Source: Epiperipatus broadwayi (taxonomy: Eukaryota > Onychophora > Udeonychophora > Euonychophora > Peripatidae). From it: 64,000 bases of DNA. The stretch covers positions 1,306,001 through 1,370,000 of the forward strand of contig JAQFVV010012420.1 of assembly GCA_028023455.1 (NCBI GenBank), read 5' to 3'. The notes beneath the pieces are model-generated. The model searched no databases. It saw only the letters and a program-made list of their open reading frames with translations, and was not told the origin of the DNA. A program made the position numbers and the translations under genes. Of this stretch, positions 35,641 to 47,665 are shown in pieces (within the stretch, counting starts at the first letter, position 1; each line of letters begins with the position of its first letter).

Positions 35641-37279
35641 TGAGCTGGTATTTTTCTGCCAGCTCATAATCATACATATATATACCCGCATATTTTGTAA
35701 AAATAAAATATAGACATTGTAATAAACTTATTTTATTAGAAATAAATAAACACATACTTTTCTATTAGCTCATATATCTATATACGCACATATATATATA
35801 TATATTTTTGTTAAAATATAAATATCATTTTATAATACATAGTTTTAAAAATATAAATTAACATTTAATTTTAAAATGGAGTTTTAAGAAGTTAAAATAA
35901 ATTAGATCAAGATCTTACATTTTTGATAAAAGTTTGTCTTTTGTTTAGTTTTTTTTAAAAAAAAATTCTTAAAGATAGAAGGGAAAAGAAAGCAATTAAT
36001 TCTATTGTTGGGGCTTTGACAGTGAAGGTATTTTTATGCTATCTATTGCACTGATCAATTGGAATGTTTTTTTGGGATTTTAAAATATGAAATAAAAGAA
36101 GAGAATATTAAAGGTGTGAACTGATACTTTAGAAAAAAAACCTATAAATTACGGACTTTCCTTTTGTTCTAATTAATTAGATTTCTGCCGAGGTATCTAA
36201 TCTATAAGTTTCAATTTGGCTCAGACTTTTCAATATATATAAAAAAAAAATCTGCAAAGCGCAAGAAAAAAATGTTGAGTGGCTAGATCTAACAGAACTT
36301 TCCCTGCTGGGAACCCCTTCCTATTACCACCAGGAACTGCTTTGTAAATATCGGACATAGAGAGCTAGCCGAGGAGAATGGACTGGAAGAAGACATGGAC
36401 AAACCACAAAGAATATAAAATGAAATATTCCACCCACACAGGATCTACACTGATCGATCAGGGTAAATAGACTTTTTTTTTGTTATAATCTCAAGAGACA
36501 TTTGCGTAATAGATTTTAAAGAAAGAAAGAAAAGCCTTCACTTCAAATATCTCAAAGTTTCAGCAATAGAAAGGGAGGGACATGTAATCTTTAAGTAGAT
36601 GTATTTACTCTTTCAAATTAATCCACATTATATTGTTTTTTTTTATTTAATTTTTTTTTTGGATGTTCTATTAATTAAACTTACCTTTAGTTTCTATGAT
36701 TGTTGTTCTTATAATGTATAGATAGGAATAAGAAATTGTACACTCGATCTAGGGACAAATAAAAATTTAAGAAAAAAAGATTTAAACATTAGAAAGAGGA
36801 GGTTTGAGTGCGTAAGTCACCCTTGAGTTCACTCATAGTTATATACCATGATATTTGATGAAATTTTGTATAATTGGTAAAGTGACGGCGCATGTTCCTT
36901 CGAGAACGATACATGTTAATTTTTGATAAGAAAAGAAAAAGGATCGGGAGGGTTTGGTTCGACAAATGTGAGGGAAGGGAATAGTCAACAAATAGAATAA
37001 AGGTGTAATAAATCTTTCAACAATATTTAAGCGTCGATCTGTTTTTTTTTATTATTATTTATTATAATTAATTCTTATATTTCATTTTGTAGTCTTTTGG
37101 TTTGTTAAAGAAAATTATTTTAAGGTTTGCAATTGGTGATAAGCCATTCATAAATAAATTAACCGTTATTATAGAAAATTTATAATATGGTCTAGGCAGA
37201 AATGCTTAGTGGCGCCCTCGAACAGTCACTGTTCGTTGCAATCTCATAAAATTTAAGAGCGCAAAAATATTTTGTTACA
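35641..37279 (+). repeat. Family B 3' LTR
   Basis: Direct repeat of 32,825-34,483. The terminal palindrome is partly lost here (GCGCAAAAATATTTTGTTACA), so the hairpin end is intact only in the 5' LTR. Confidence 0.88.
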
Positions 37280-37283
37280 ATGT

Positions 37284-37740
37284 GAAAGGGCTAAAAGGTT
37301 CATATTTTATTTAGAATAATTTCCATTACTTTATCTACATTAAATCCATGGCTAGGTTTAACAAGACAGTACGAAATTGCTTAACCAAGGCCTAGGGGTA
37401 GACTCTTTAAAATTACATTATTTCTCATGAGATTGTATGAAACCAATGAATTTGCAATTTGTCATAAACCAACACCAATATCACATAATATTTAGTCAGT
37501 CTAAAATCACCACCTATATTACAGATCATTTTGCAGATATGTATTTATATGCTTACCAAGATTCAACACCCTTAGCAGTTTGATGAACTCTATAGCTAAT
37601 GGTTTCTAGATTAAAGTTCAATCCATCAGTTCTAGTGCTTAAACAGCATATAAAAGTAATTAATCATTTGACTAATTGTTTTTAAGAATGAAATCAATTT
37701 GTAAATACATAGTATATTTGTATAGAGATAATAATACTTT
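37284..37740. other. No recognised gene
   Basis: Slightly less AT-rich sequence with no reading frame or repeat match. A block near 37,520-37,650 might be an old SINE because of tRNA-like words, but I could not support that. Confidence 0.35.
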
Positions 37741-37742
37741 AT

Positions 37743-37843
37743 ATAAAGCGCTCGCAAATAAGCTCTTAACAAGCTTTGCAGAATATCCCTAACCTCAGAG
37801 CAGTTTCTGCTACTGGCTTCCTCAGTGAGCGAGCTCTTTATAC
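37743..37843 (-). repeat. Short inverted repeat enclosing a hammerhead-like core
   Basis: Outer arms (37,743-37,756 and 37,829-37,843) are inverted repeats with one mismatch. On the minus strand the interior reads CTCA, CTGAGGA (37,819-37,825), a GC/GC mini-stem, GAAAC (37,803-37,807), then CTC and TGAGG. This is the family X order with CTC in place of GTC and a 4-bp upper stem I. It is a possible diverged type I hammerhead, or coincidence helped by the inverted repeat. Confidence 0.4.
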
Positions 37844-38893
37844 AACATTTGTAATATAAGCTTGTTTAAATTTGGTCCTGTGACATCTGACTTGATTTTT
37901 TTGTAATAATACTTTATATAAAAAGCTTCATAGGGTAACATATATGTCTGATATATCAACAATCTGAAGTCCAAATTCAAGTGAAACTTGATTTTTTTAT
38001 TAGTCAATCTATCTAGTAGATTAATCAACCATTATTCCATAAATGTATATCTCAATATTTTTAGATGAATGATGAAAGAAAATTATTTTTTATTATTTAT
38101 TTGTAGAAAAAAATAGTGGAAAGCTTTTGCTTTGTAGTAGACTAATTAAAGGCCTAATGATACATAGATTGATTGATCTGTGTTTTTTTAAAGTCAAATA
38201 GCATTTATTCACATGATTAACTGGCGTATGATTGTTCATTACATATATAAACAAATCAATTTCAAAATTTTTCATAATAGATTTTTTTTTATTAATAAAG
38301 TGTTTGGAAGAAATTAATACAATTTTTAAAAGTGTTGCTCTAATGAGAAAGCCTGAAAAATCCAGACAAAGTGTGTCTCAGTACCTATTATTTTGAGCAG
38401 GACAAATATATTAGCAAAGTTGAATCTAAAACATCATATACATAACAACCTGTTTTTAGAATTATGTGTCAATTAGCGAGTTGTCACTTTATATGTGACA
38501 ATTTTAAGATTTATTGAACAATTTTTAAAAGTACAGATGTGAACGCGCAATTTTAAAAATTGTCCAACATAACTTAAAGTTGCCTCACATTTAGAAGATT
38601 GTTTTCCGATAAATTAGAAACTCGCCAATTTGAAAAGTATTTCTTACAACCACTACATTAATAGATTGCAAAATAATTTATTTTCATTAATTGACAAAAA
38701 GATTATACCTTTCCCTGCCTTTTATCTTTGCAATTTATTTTCCAATGATTCGTTTACTAAATGCAACAAATATAAAACCATATTGCATTAAAATATTTTT
38801 CTTTTTAATATTTTTATCAAGTTTAAAAAATTTAAAACATTCTAAATAAATATACCTGGTTTGCAAGTAGGATAAAAACAAAAAAGTAGTCTT
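37844..38893. other. AT-rich stretch with no recognised gene
   Basis: Minor frames of 60-68 codons on the minus strand have no motif. The word AATAATACTTTATATAAA occurs at both about 37,728 and 37,906, suggesting an old local duplication. Confidence 0.4.
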
Positions 38894-39003
38894 GCATTGG
38901 TGGTCGAGAAGTCAGCGCGACTGCCTTGCACTTGCAGACAGTTGCCCGGATTGCGGGTTCGCGTCCCGGCCGATGCTATGACACTTCAAAAAAAAAAAAA
39001 AAA
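38894..39003 (+). mobile_element. tRNA-like SINE with poly(A) tail
   Basis: GCATTGG (38,894-38,900) pairs with CCGATGC (38,970-38,976) as a 7-bp acceptor stem with one T.G pair. A T-arm with GGGTTCG and TCCC precedes it. The acceptor and T-arm sequence closely resembles animal tRNA-Gly, but the anticodon arm is irregular (a GCA triplet is placed where an anticodon would be) and the first T-stem pair is mismatched. About ten bases later comes a run of 16 A. A tRNA-like head plus A-tail indicates a short SINE or retroposed tRNA rather than a working tRNA gene. Target duplication is not clear. Confidence 0.6.
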
Positions 39004-39450
39004 GTAAAGTATAACTATTAATATTATGTAGCTTTATTATTTATGATTGCCTTAAATTTATTATTTTTTTAAAAAGTTTTTAAAATATTTTTTCGTTTGT
39101 GTTTTTAAAAACACGTACACAAAGTTAATTTTTTTACTTTGTAATAATTAATAATATAAAAGTAAATATTTTAATATATATATATATAGAATTAAAGCAA
39201 ACAGTAAGAAAACAAAACTGCTAGTAAATGAGTTAAAATCTTTGAAAATTAATTCAGTTTTTTAATGATCGAACTAAAAATAAAATATATAACATCAATT
39301 TTATTAATTTTAATTAATTCATATTTTTAATAATTAATTAGAAACATTTTTTTCTTTTATCACATCATCAATCTTCCACAAAAAATAGATTCTATATTCC
39401 AATTAGATCGTGTAACAACTAATAGCTATTTGTCCAGGGAGGTCGTATGG

Positions 39451-39566
39451 TAACAATCAACGTTTCAGCTATCAACAATCTCAACTTGTAGTCAAGACAA
39501 CCGTCTTTATTGGTAAAGAAAGTTGTCTTGACTACAGGTTGTTGATAGATGAAAGATTGATTGTTA
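39451..39566. repeat. Inverted repeat, ~45-50-bp arms
   Basis: Arms 39,451-39,501 and 39,522-39,566 share TAACAATCAA, CTATCAACAA and GTAGTCAAGACAAC in inverted orientation. Words in common with 58,540-58,640 (GTCAAGGCAACC, TTGACTACAG) mark a dispersed family. The minus strand ends in CTGAAACGTTGATTG, the GAAACGTT word shared with other modules. Confidence 0.6.
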
Positions 39567-39569
39567 TCA

Positions 39570-40910
39570 TCTACATTTACAAACCTCTTAAAGCCTTGAG
39601 TAATTAGCTTTATTGTCTTAGGTTTTATGGTGTGTGAATACGGAAATTACAAGATAAGTTTAGATCCAAAAACTTATAACTTTTATGTCATCACTCTACC
39701 ATTATGCTAAACTATATAAGGCACATCAATAAGATTATTTTCTTCAAGTGTTCCTATTCAAAATCTCATGGACATCCCTTTTTAAAAGATAATTATCAAC
39801 TTTCTCCATTAATTTTTTTCTTTTACATTTTACAATTTTTTCAATATATTTTTATATTCTTTTATTCTAAGCATATGTCCAATCCAGTTTCTTAGTTTTT
39901 ATCTGATTTTTTTTTTCACTTTTTTAAATAGAAACTCTATGGTTCTAATCTTATTTTTAAATTTATGTTTTTATTTTCCTCCAAATCCATATATCTAGAG
40001 ATACCAATCTTTGCTTGTCTTTTTTTAATTCTCTCTGTCTCAGTATAGCAAATGAAACTATCTTCAAACATGTTTCCCATTTCTAACTTTAAAATATCAC
40101 TCATTATGCTAGTAAACTTTATAAAATCTGTTTAGGCAAAGTAAATACTACCATTATCATTAACACAATCTCAAATATTTAAAATCCCTACTATTTGTAT
40201 GATTTTCTGTTCAATTATTATTTGTTGATTTTTACTTTACTAATTTTTTTAGCTTTAGTTTATTTAATCTTATATCAAAGCTTATTACAAATTTCATCTA
40301 CCTTACTTAAGCAGTCTGTTAATTTTACATTCACCATTCAGGAGTACAATACATCAGAATATTTCAGAAATTTTGATGTAACCTTCTCCCAGTATTTACT
40401 TATCAAGATAACACTAATGTATAGTATCATATAAATAAATATTAAACAAAAGACAAACATTTCTGTATTATATATTTTTTATAACTATTTTTTCTCAAAG
40501 CCCCCCATTTAATCTCACAACTAGTGGCACAGATAAATTTATTTGGCAAATAAAAGTATTAAAAAAAATCAATCAGTTATGTTATTTTATATAAAACTAT
40601 GACAAAAATGTGCTGACAATATTTTATTAATTAAAAATACATACATTTATGGACTGTAAATTGCTTGGATTAGTTTGATCTTTATTAAGTACAATAGAAC
40701 AACATTCTATTCAACATAATATTTTATCTTATATAAAACAAGTTAAACATTAATTATGATAAAATATTATGTATAATAAGAGCTATAAATTAAAGATATT
40801 ATCAGTAGCACCCACTTACAAATGATTTTGGCAATTTGAACACCTAAAAAATAAAATAAAAAAATACCCTAGTGATGAGTTTTGAGATAACTTAATAAAC
40901 AAATTTGTAA
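39570..40910. other. No identifiable gene; possible decayed coding on minus strand
   Basis: Around 39,900-40,180 the minus strand can be read as a stretch such as MSDILKLEMGNMF and TERIKKRQAKIGISRY that looks more protein-like than its surroundings, but it is interrupted and matches no family I know. The rest is AT-rich. Confidence 0.25.
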
Positions 40911-40919
40911 AACAAAAAA

Positions 40920-42060
40920 ATGCCATTCCATTATTGTGATATTTGATATTTTATGATGTAATCTTTAACTTCTTCTAATGCAAACGTTTCTTTCAAAAAG
41001 CCCTAAACATCTTGTATTATTGTAGCTCTCATTGAATTTTATCTTCTCTCATATTTTCTCAATAAAAGCAATCAGTATTATAATACTTAGAATATACTTG
41101 AGATAATCATTATGCTACAAATAGGATCTGAATTTTCCATATAAACCATCTTCAAGTTTACTGTAGAAACATTGTTAAAAATTTTGTATTGTTCACTCAT
41201 TTCACCTCAATTAAATAAAGACATGATTCTACAATAGTGAACTCTATAGTAGCAAATCCAGAAAGTTAAAAAACATATTGATTCATCATATAACCATATT
41301 GTATTTTTTAATTTTTTTTACAGTATAATCTTAAATAAAATCTACCAAAATGCCTTGACATTATAATAATAGTAAGTTTAACTCTTACTTTCATATAGTA
41401 AATTAGACAAAATAATTACTCTAGATAGAGATAATTTAGTTACAGTAATTGTTTCAGTGTGATGAAACATTCTATTTTTTAACTTTGCAAAAAGAGCACT
41501 TTAGCACATTGGAGTCTGCATGCATCCCAATATCTAAATTTAATTTTTGATTAAAAAATTTACAAAATCTTTAATCTGATATATATTCTCAAGTTGATAA
41601 CTATCTGAGCTAAAAATTACTGAAGATTTATTTACATCACTGGATCAGAAAGAACTTGAATTTTTTTGAGCATTTATTACTAAAAACAAAGTCTTTACAT
41701 GGTGCATTCCAAACATTAAATATTTTATGTAGATCTTTTTTGAACTAGAAAAAATAGCATAATCATCAGCATATTAGAAATTCAAAATCCAAAAAGATGA
41801 GGTTTTGTTTACACCTTTAATTGATTCAAAATTAAAAAATTCCACTAATCCAATCTGTATTATATTTTGATCCCTGACTCATTAGCATATCACTATCACA
41901 AAAATGGAAAACAATGTCAGAGTTAATACTCATTCAAGTATAGATTGATAATGTAAAATTATAAAATATACTTTATAAAAAATTTATTTTGGATAGACCT
42001 TGATAGCCATCATTTAAAAATGGTTATGCTGACACCATATTTGAAAGAGTAGTGATGTGA
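40920..42060 (-). pseudogene. LINE reverse transcriptase fragment
   Basis: The minus strand encodes YADDYAIFSSSKK at 41,773 downward, the catalytic Asp-Asp motif C of reverse transcriptase, preceded by FLDFEFL and followed by segments such as FSSDSYQLENIYQ and TVTKLSLSRVIILSN typical of the region after RT in RTE/CR1/Jockey-type LINEs. Frames shift repeatedly. A homologous fragment in the same orientation is at 57,240-58,420. The element is truncated at both ends and non-functional. Confidence 0.65.
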
Positions 42061-42734
42061 CCTACCTGTGTGATGGAAATTTACTTCCAATATTGTTATT
42101 GTTGTATAAATTTTTTTATTAAGCTCAAAATTAGTTACATTCACAAATCAATGTGGTTTTTAGACATATTGGTTGTTAGTTTAACTTTAGTATTTTATGC
42201 TTTTTCTATAGTCTAATTTTTTATGTTTAAATTAATTTTGTAAATATTATTTTAAAATTATTTGACACTTCAGCTTTTCATGAGTATTTTATTTAATTAA
42301 TTTAGTGATAGATTAAAGTACAATAAAATATTTGGGATCTATTCCTCTCATGATACTATTATTTTCTATTAAGTATAGCAAAATACAAAAAAAAAAGTGT
42401 TCAAAACATTTTAGAGTGGTCACTACTAAAAATTAAAAAATAATCAACAATTTAACTTGAAAAATGGTATAAAAGTAAAACTTATTTATATAATGTCAAT
42501 GGTAGAACTGATTCATCTATATCTATTTTAATAAAGATAGGTAAAAAATATAAACTACAGGTTTATTAAACCAATATATACCTAGTAAATTCTGATATCA
42601 ATTTGTAAAATAATTTTAATGATAGCTTCTGTTACACATACAGAATCCGCAAAAATGAAAAGCCTAAAAAGAAAAAAAAACTAAAGATAGTAAAATATTA
42701 AAGATTTTAAAACTTCTCATTTGATAATTTAATA

Positions 42735-42966
42735 TACAAAATTAACAAAGCGTATGACACACTTGAATGTGAAGCTATCAAGATACACAGAAATTATTAC
42801 ACGCTAAGTGCTTTCGAGGCCTTTTGCCTCATATTCATAGCGGTACTGTGAGCTGCAGAACGAAGAAATAGGGCCAAAAGGCCTCGAAAGCGCCTAGCAT
42901 GTAATAATTTCTGTGTATCTTGATAGCTTCACATTCAAGTGTGTCATACGCTTTGTTAATTTTGTA
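42735..42966. mobile_element. MITE with ~95-bp terminal inverted repeats, TA target site
   Basis: Arms of about 92 bp (42,735-42,826 and 42,875-42,966) are near-perfect inverted repeats starting TACAAAATTAAC and flanked on each side by TA, as for Tc1/mariner-type MITEs. Near the loop both arms carry GGCCTTTT/AAAAGGCC hairpins adjoining CGAAAGC, with GAAGA or a variant on the other side. There is no coding capacity. The high arm identity suggests recent activity or conversion. Confidence 0.75.
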
Positions 42967-42989
42967 TACTAAAGATAGTAACTAAGTTT

Positions 42990-43110
42990 AAAGTTTTCTG
43001 ATATAGTACTCTCTAGTCTAATAAATAATTATTAATCGTTAATATACTTATGTTAAATGAATGATGTCAAAAGTGTGATAGCAGAAAGTTATGTACTTAT
43101 GGATTTAATT
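42990..43110 (+). repeat. Fragment of the 55.9-kb repeat
   Basis: Shares TACTCTCTAGTCTAAT, ATTATTAA, ATACTT and a GATGTCAAAAGTGTGA-like block with 55,955-56,050. Family unknown. Confidence 0.5.
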
Positions 43111-44090
43111 GAGTTAAAAAAATAAATAAATCTTTTTTAGAATTTATAACAGACAAATAAATTTTTTTAACAATTCAGATAAAAATTCATTACTTATGAG
43201 ATATAACATGACTATTTTTCTGTGATTTAAAGGCTTTATTAATATCTTAGATAACATTTATATTTTTTACATGAATTGAAATAGAGGCAAAGAATTTCTG
43301 AGAATTAGCATGAGATTATATTATCATGACCCTTAACATTATGTTGAGTCTGTTTTATTCATTATATGAAAATTGGTTTTTCCTGTCGATCAGTTTTTTC
43401 ATTTGTCTATTTATATTTTGATCAGTCATTGAGTACTTTAATGTTTCCATGTTAATGTTTATTCTGTAGGTTGAATCTTTACTTTAGGTATAGCCATATG
43501 GCCACATATATATCTTTTAGAGAAATCTTATCTCTTAATCTCAAAATATAACATTATTGTCATTGTTTAACTTAAGATTGAAAAAGTTTCCCAGCCAAAA
43601 ATTATAATTCAGAAATTGTTTTTAATTTATAATAATTATTATCATGTTTATTATGTAAGTAAAATATATAAATGTTTATTATGTAAATAAAATATTTCTT
43701 TATTATGTAAATAAAATATATAAATATTTATTATGTAAATAAAAAATATAAAAAACTAACTTTTATAAAATATAATTTTAAAAATAAAATTTCTCAGCAT
43801 ATTTTATTATTATGTAGAACTACAAGTTATGCACTAATTTGTTATCAACTGCTGTTTTCATATTTCAATAAGATAAAAAAATGTACATACATTACTTGGA
43901 AAAAATTTGCATCACTACCTTATATTTTTCAAAAAATCATACAATTCTATATATGTATAAAATAAAATTAATGAAATAAGTAAACAAAATTAATCCACAA
44001 TTTATTTGAGATATAAAATTAAACAGAAGAAAATTTCCTCTGATACTCCATTCTTATTCGATATAAATCCACAGTTTTAATACTAAATCC
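43111..44090. other. AT-rich, with a 28-bp minisatellite
   Basis: No gene seen. At 43,646-43,756 the unit TTTATTATGTAAATAAAATA recurs four times with small variations and a spacing of about 24-30 bp. Confidence 0.6.
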
Positions 44091-44099
44091 CATTTACCC

Positions 44100-44800
44100 T
44101 AAAATAATTAAACAAATCCTTCACATGACATTACCAAACTAAAGAATTGAGTGGTAGTCTATTCTTAAAACTTTTGGATCTAAATAAAGTTAACTTTGGC
44201 AAACATTAAAATTTCAAAATGGAATTAATATTGGTGCCAAATGAAAATATAGCATAAACAATTATGAAATTATATTTAATTATGCAAAAAATAAATACAT
44301 CTTATTTTTATTTACATCTGGCATCAATAATAATTCCATTCCAAAATTTCAACATGTTCAACAAACTTAACTTTATTTATAATGAAAAGTATAAAAATAG
44401 TTTGCTCTATTTTTTACTCTGCAAACATATTTTGGTGGATTTGTTTAATTATTTCATCACTAGATGAAGCTTTGCCATCTTTGTTCTATTTTTATATACT
44501 TTTAATGTTATACTGAAATAATATTTATTATTATCATTTGATTATATTTAATGACCAATGCAGGGGTTGTTAAAATTAAACACTGTTTTTATCCTCTGCC
44601 TAATTAAATATAATTTTATAAATGATTGTGCCATATGTGCATCTGATAACCATATTAATTCCATTCTGAAATTTCAACATGTTTGGCAAATTTAACTTTA
44701 TTTATATCTAAAAGTATAAGAATAGACTATCTGCTTTATTCTTTAGTTTGCTAATGCAATGTGATGGATTTGTTTAATTATTTTATGCTTTATGGAGCTT
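44100..44800. repeat. Three copies of a ~140-bp repeat, one inverted
   Basis: Direct copies at about 44,325-44,470 and 44,650-44,800 share ATTCCATTC, AATTTCAACATGTT, TTAACTTTATTTATA and GATTTGTTTAATTATTT. An inverted copy lies at about 44,100-44,232. The arrangement is partly tandem and partly fold-back; no coding sequence. Confidence 0.6.
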
Positions 44801-44963
44801 AATCATTTCCATCCTATTTTCACATGCATTTAGTGCTGTACAATATTCTTTTTCAATATATTAACTCCTAACATCTTTTTTCTTCTCTTCTCCCATCCTC
44901 ATCCTCCCTCTTCCTCTTGTGTAAATATGTATATAATTTTAAAATTGATTGAAAGTACTAAGC

Positions 44964-47127
44964 TGTAACGGGCACATACGTACGTTACATTATTTTTTAT
45001 TAGTAAACATAAAAAAAAAAGGTTCGCCAATAAAAATTTCTTTTTTAAGAATTAAAAACTGGAAATTAAAAAATCATCTTAAACTTGCATATATATATAA
45101 AATCGCACAGATAAATAATTATTAAAATAAAACTTTATTAAAAAAAGAGTAGTTTAAAACTAAATTTTCAGAAAAGATTTAGAGATAAAAATATATGTTT
45201 AAGTTTGAAAACAAATTAATTAATTTTTTGTAAAATGAAAATGATTATTTTAATTAGTAAACTAGCCTTTGGGCATTTAAATGTATAAGCATCGGTCAGA
45301 TAGGAAAACAATAGAAACTTTTAGCAAATGAAAGAAATCCATCAGGAAATCGGACCTCAACGAAAAGGTTTTCACCATCATGACATAATGTTGAGTTAAT
45401 CCACAAAATTATTATAAAAGGAAAGGTTTGAAAATAAAAGAGTTAATTAGTTATTACGAGAGTACAGATATGTGTTAGTGCGGAGTCAAAGGAGAAGAGA
45501 CTGAAAAGATGCACTCTTCAATCCCTTCAGTTTTGTTAAAAAAAAAAAAAGAGAAATGACATCGTTTTTTTTTCTACATTAAGGACCACCTAAACTAAAA
45601 GACCTCCGGATAAATAAATAAAACAACGGCTAACTCAACCAATCTTTTAGGAGGGCATGGAAATTCATGTTCAAATGGCAAGCAACAGATAAAGATGAAC
45701 TGTTTTAAACCGTAAGAACTTTATAATTAATGAACATTAAATTAAAAACTTTCCGTATTTAAAATAATTAAGAAATAGAATCCTATCTGACCAACGTTAT
45801 TTATTAATTAGTTATAATTTTATTTAATGTATTTCTTTTGTAAAATCATTTCCATTTATTTATTTATTTGTTCTTTAAGTTTATTATGATTTCTGTTTTT
45901 CATTAAACTAGTTATATAAATATTAAACTAAAGTCGGGGGTGAATGGCTATATAGATTTGTAAAGTTATATTAGGGGAGAGTAATCTTAGGTTATTCATT
46001 TCGTAGTTGAATTAGGTCAATGGATTGGATATATTAGTGTAATTAGTAGATGTAGTATGAGATTCACTATGGGAAGAATCGCTATTATATGCCGCACACT
46101 TCCGTTTTGCCTATGGAAGGGATTATAAGATGTAGAACGCAGTTCCTTCCTATGGAGTTTTTTTTATTGCTCTCATCATCAGTTAAATGTAATATTCCTA
46201 TCTGACGAGAAGCAGTTTCGTCTCTTAAGCTAATTGTGCTGCCATATTCGTATTACATTGAACACATCGATATATCCGATGGATTGAAGTTTGGTTTGAC
46301 TGCGAACTTTTGGCCTAAGGTTAAACAAGGATTGAATATGTTCTTTTCAAATGCAAATCTATGTAGTCTATTCATACTCGACACTCTAAATAAAGATGCA
46401 TTAAATTTAAGTTGGGTATAGATGCTTGCATGGGTTCATTACCGGATGATTATGTTTTTGGTTTTCATATTCGATCAAAATATATATAGACATTCGGTAA
46501 ATACTGATACCTTACGGTGAGTATCTAAAATGTATTTATTTGGATGTCTTTTAAGTTATTGGTGTTAATGCAAGCATCTTATGGTGAATGCTATTGGGTT
46601 ACTTATAAATTTCCCTCTGCAATTGACGGTATCAATGATTTTGTATTTTGATCGTTTCTGTTTATTTTGAAATGTTTTTGACCGTGGAATCTATGTAACC
46701 GATCTATACTCAATATTTTTAAACAAATCTGTGCGAACTAATAAAATTTAAAATGTAAATTAAAAATCTAAAATAAAAGTAAAAATAATGTTAAAGTAAA
46801 CATATTAAAATAATAATGTTAAATCTTATATATATATATATTTGTGCGTAAATAAACGTTTGTATGTTAATTACTGGCAGTGGCTTATTTTATTCTTTTT
46901 TTTAAATTATTCTTAGATAAGAATTTATTATAAATATAAATCTCTGCTACTCCCTGAGCTAGTGACAATGGGCTAACGACCGGATATCAAAATATATTAT
47001 AAAATAAAAAAAAATATTTTTTTTTGACTTACGTATCTACCTACTTTATAAATTTTTCTAGGTTCAAATGCCTAGATGGCGCCCTGTAGTGCAGATTACG
47101 TTAAGTGATATTCTCTGGATCGTTATA
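44964..47127 (+). mobile_element. Solo LTR, family A, opposite orientation
   Basis: The element starts TGTAACGG and ends CGTTATA, and AAGC occurs at 44,960-44,963 and 47,128-47,131. This non-repetitive 4-bp duplication is the best proof that family A integrates like an LTR element. One terminal base has mutated (ACA to ATA). Orientation is reverse of the copies at 3.3 and 59-64 kb, so its sense strand is plus; TATAAAAGG lies at 45,413-45,421. The first 27 bp form the TGTAACG/CGTTACA hairpin. It is older than the 59-kb copy, with many differences. Confidence 0.9.
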
Positions 47128-47361
47128 AAGCTAATATATTTGTTGATCAAATCTTACCATTTATTTGTAGTATTATAATACCTATTTACTAAATTTATTA
47201 TGGGTAGAGAAGTTAATACATATATAATAAATTGAAATTCTGCTATGCGTTTATATAATAAAAACCTAACAGGTTAATTTAATGAATTGTGGAAACAATT
47301 GGGTATGGATGAAAAATTTATAAGTAGTCTTATTTGTTGATTTTTTATTATATTTATATAT

Positions 47362-47665
47362 TAATTGTTTTCCTGAAGATTTGTGATGATGGTGTTCTAG
47401 TTGTGTTTTTATATTGGACTATTTCCATCATCTAATATGAGTATTGAATGTCTTTAGAAAAATTTAACTTTATTTAAATATTCCAAATACATTCAACTAT
47501 TAGTAATAGCATATCAAACAGTTAGTATATACATAACGTTTCAAGAGGTATTATTCGCCCCTCTTCTTCAGGGGTTGCTGGCCTGACCAGTGAATAGATT
47601 GTTGAGTATTGAATTTTAAGATAACACCCTAACCAACTGAGCCATTCTTCCAAAGGCAAAAGTCA
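47362..47665 (-). mobile_element. tRNA-derived SINE (family SINE1)
   Basis: On the minus strand the 5' end carries TGGCTCAGTTGGTTAG, an excellent A-box. A deletion relative to the 14.9-kb copy removes the B-box region. The body has CCTGAAGAAGAGGGG...CCTCTTGAAACGTTA (a stem of about 5 bp) and the 3' end matches the 14.9-kb copy to CACAAATCTTCAGGAAAAC. The 65-codon frame just right of it (47,683-47,880) is not recognised. Confidence 0.7.

Larger units (their letters stand above)
32825..37279 (+). mobile_element. Complete LTR retrotransposon, family B, gag-only
   Basis: Two direct repeats (32,825-34,483 and 35,641-37,279) begin TGAGCTGG and end GTTACA. The element is flanked by ATGT at 32,821-32,824 and 37,280-37,283, a clean 4-bp target duplication. 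The 1,157-bp interior holds a leader, a broken gag and then a polypurine tract. There is no room for protease, RT or integrase. It must rely on proteins supplied by another element, or it is a copy that lost pol. The LTRs differ by modest substitutions and small indels (for example a ~16-bp block near 33,990 missing on the right), so insertion is not very recent. Confidence 0.92.

Noticed and set aside
38894-38977. Functional tRNA gene
   Set aside because: Irregular anticodon arm, mismatched T-stem pair and a following poly(A) run fit a retroposed SINE better.
39900-40180. Minus-strand host exon
   Set aside because: A short protein-like stretch, but interrupted, with no splice context or recognised family.
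43646-43756. CRISPR-like repeat array
   Set aside because: Spacers are absent or merged with the repeat unit, and the context is eukaryotic. It is an AT-rich minisatellite.
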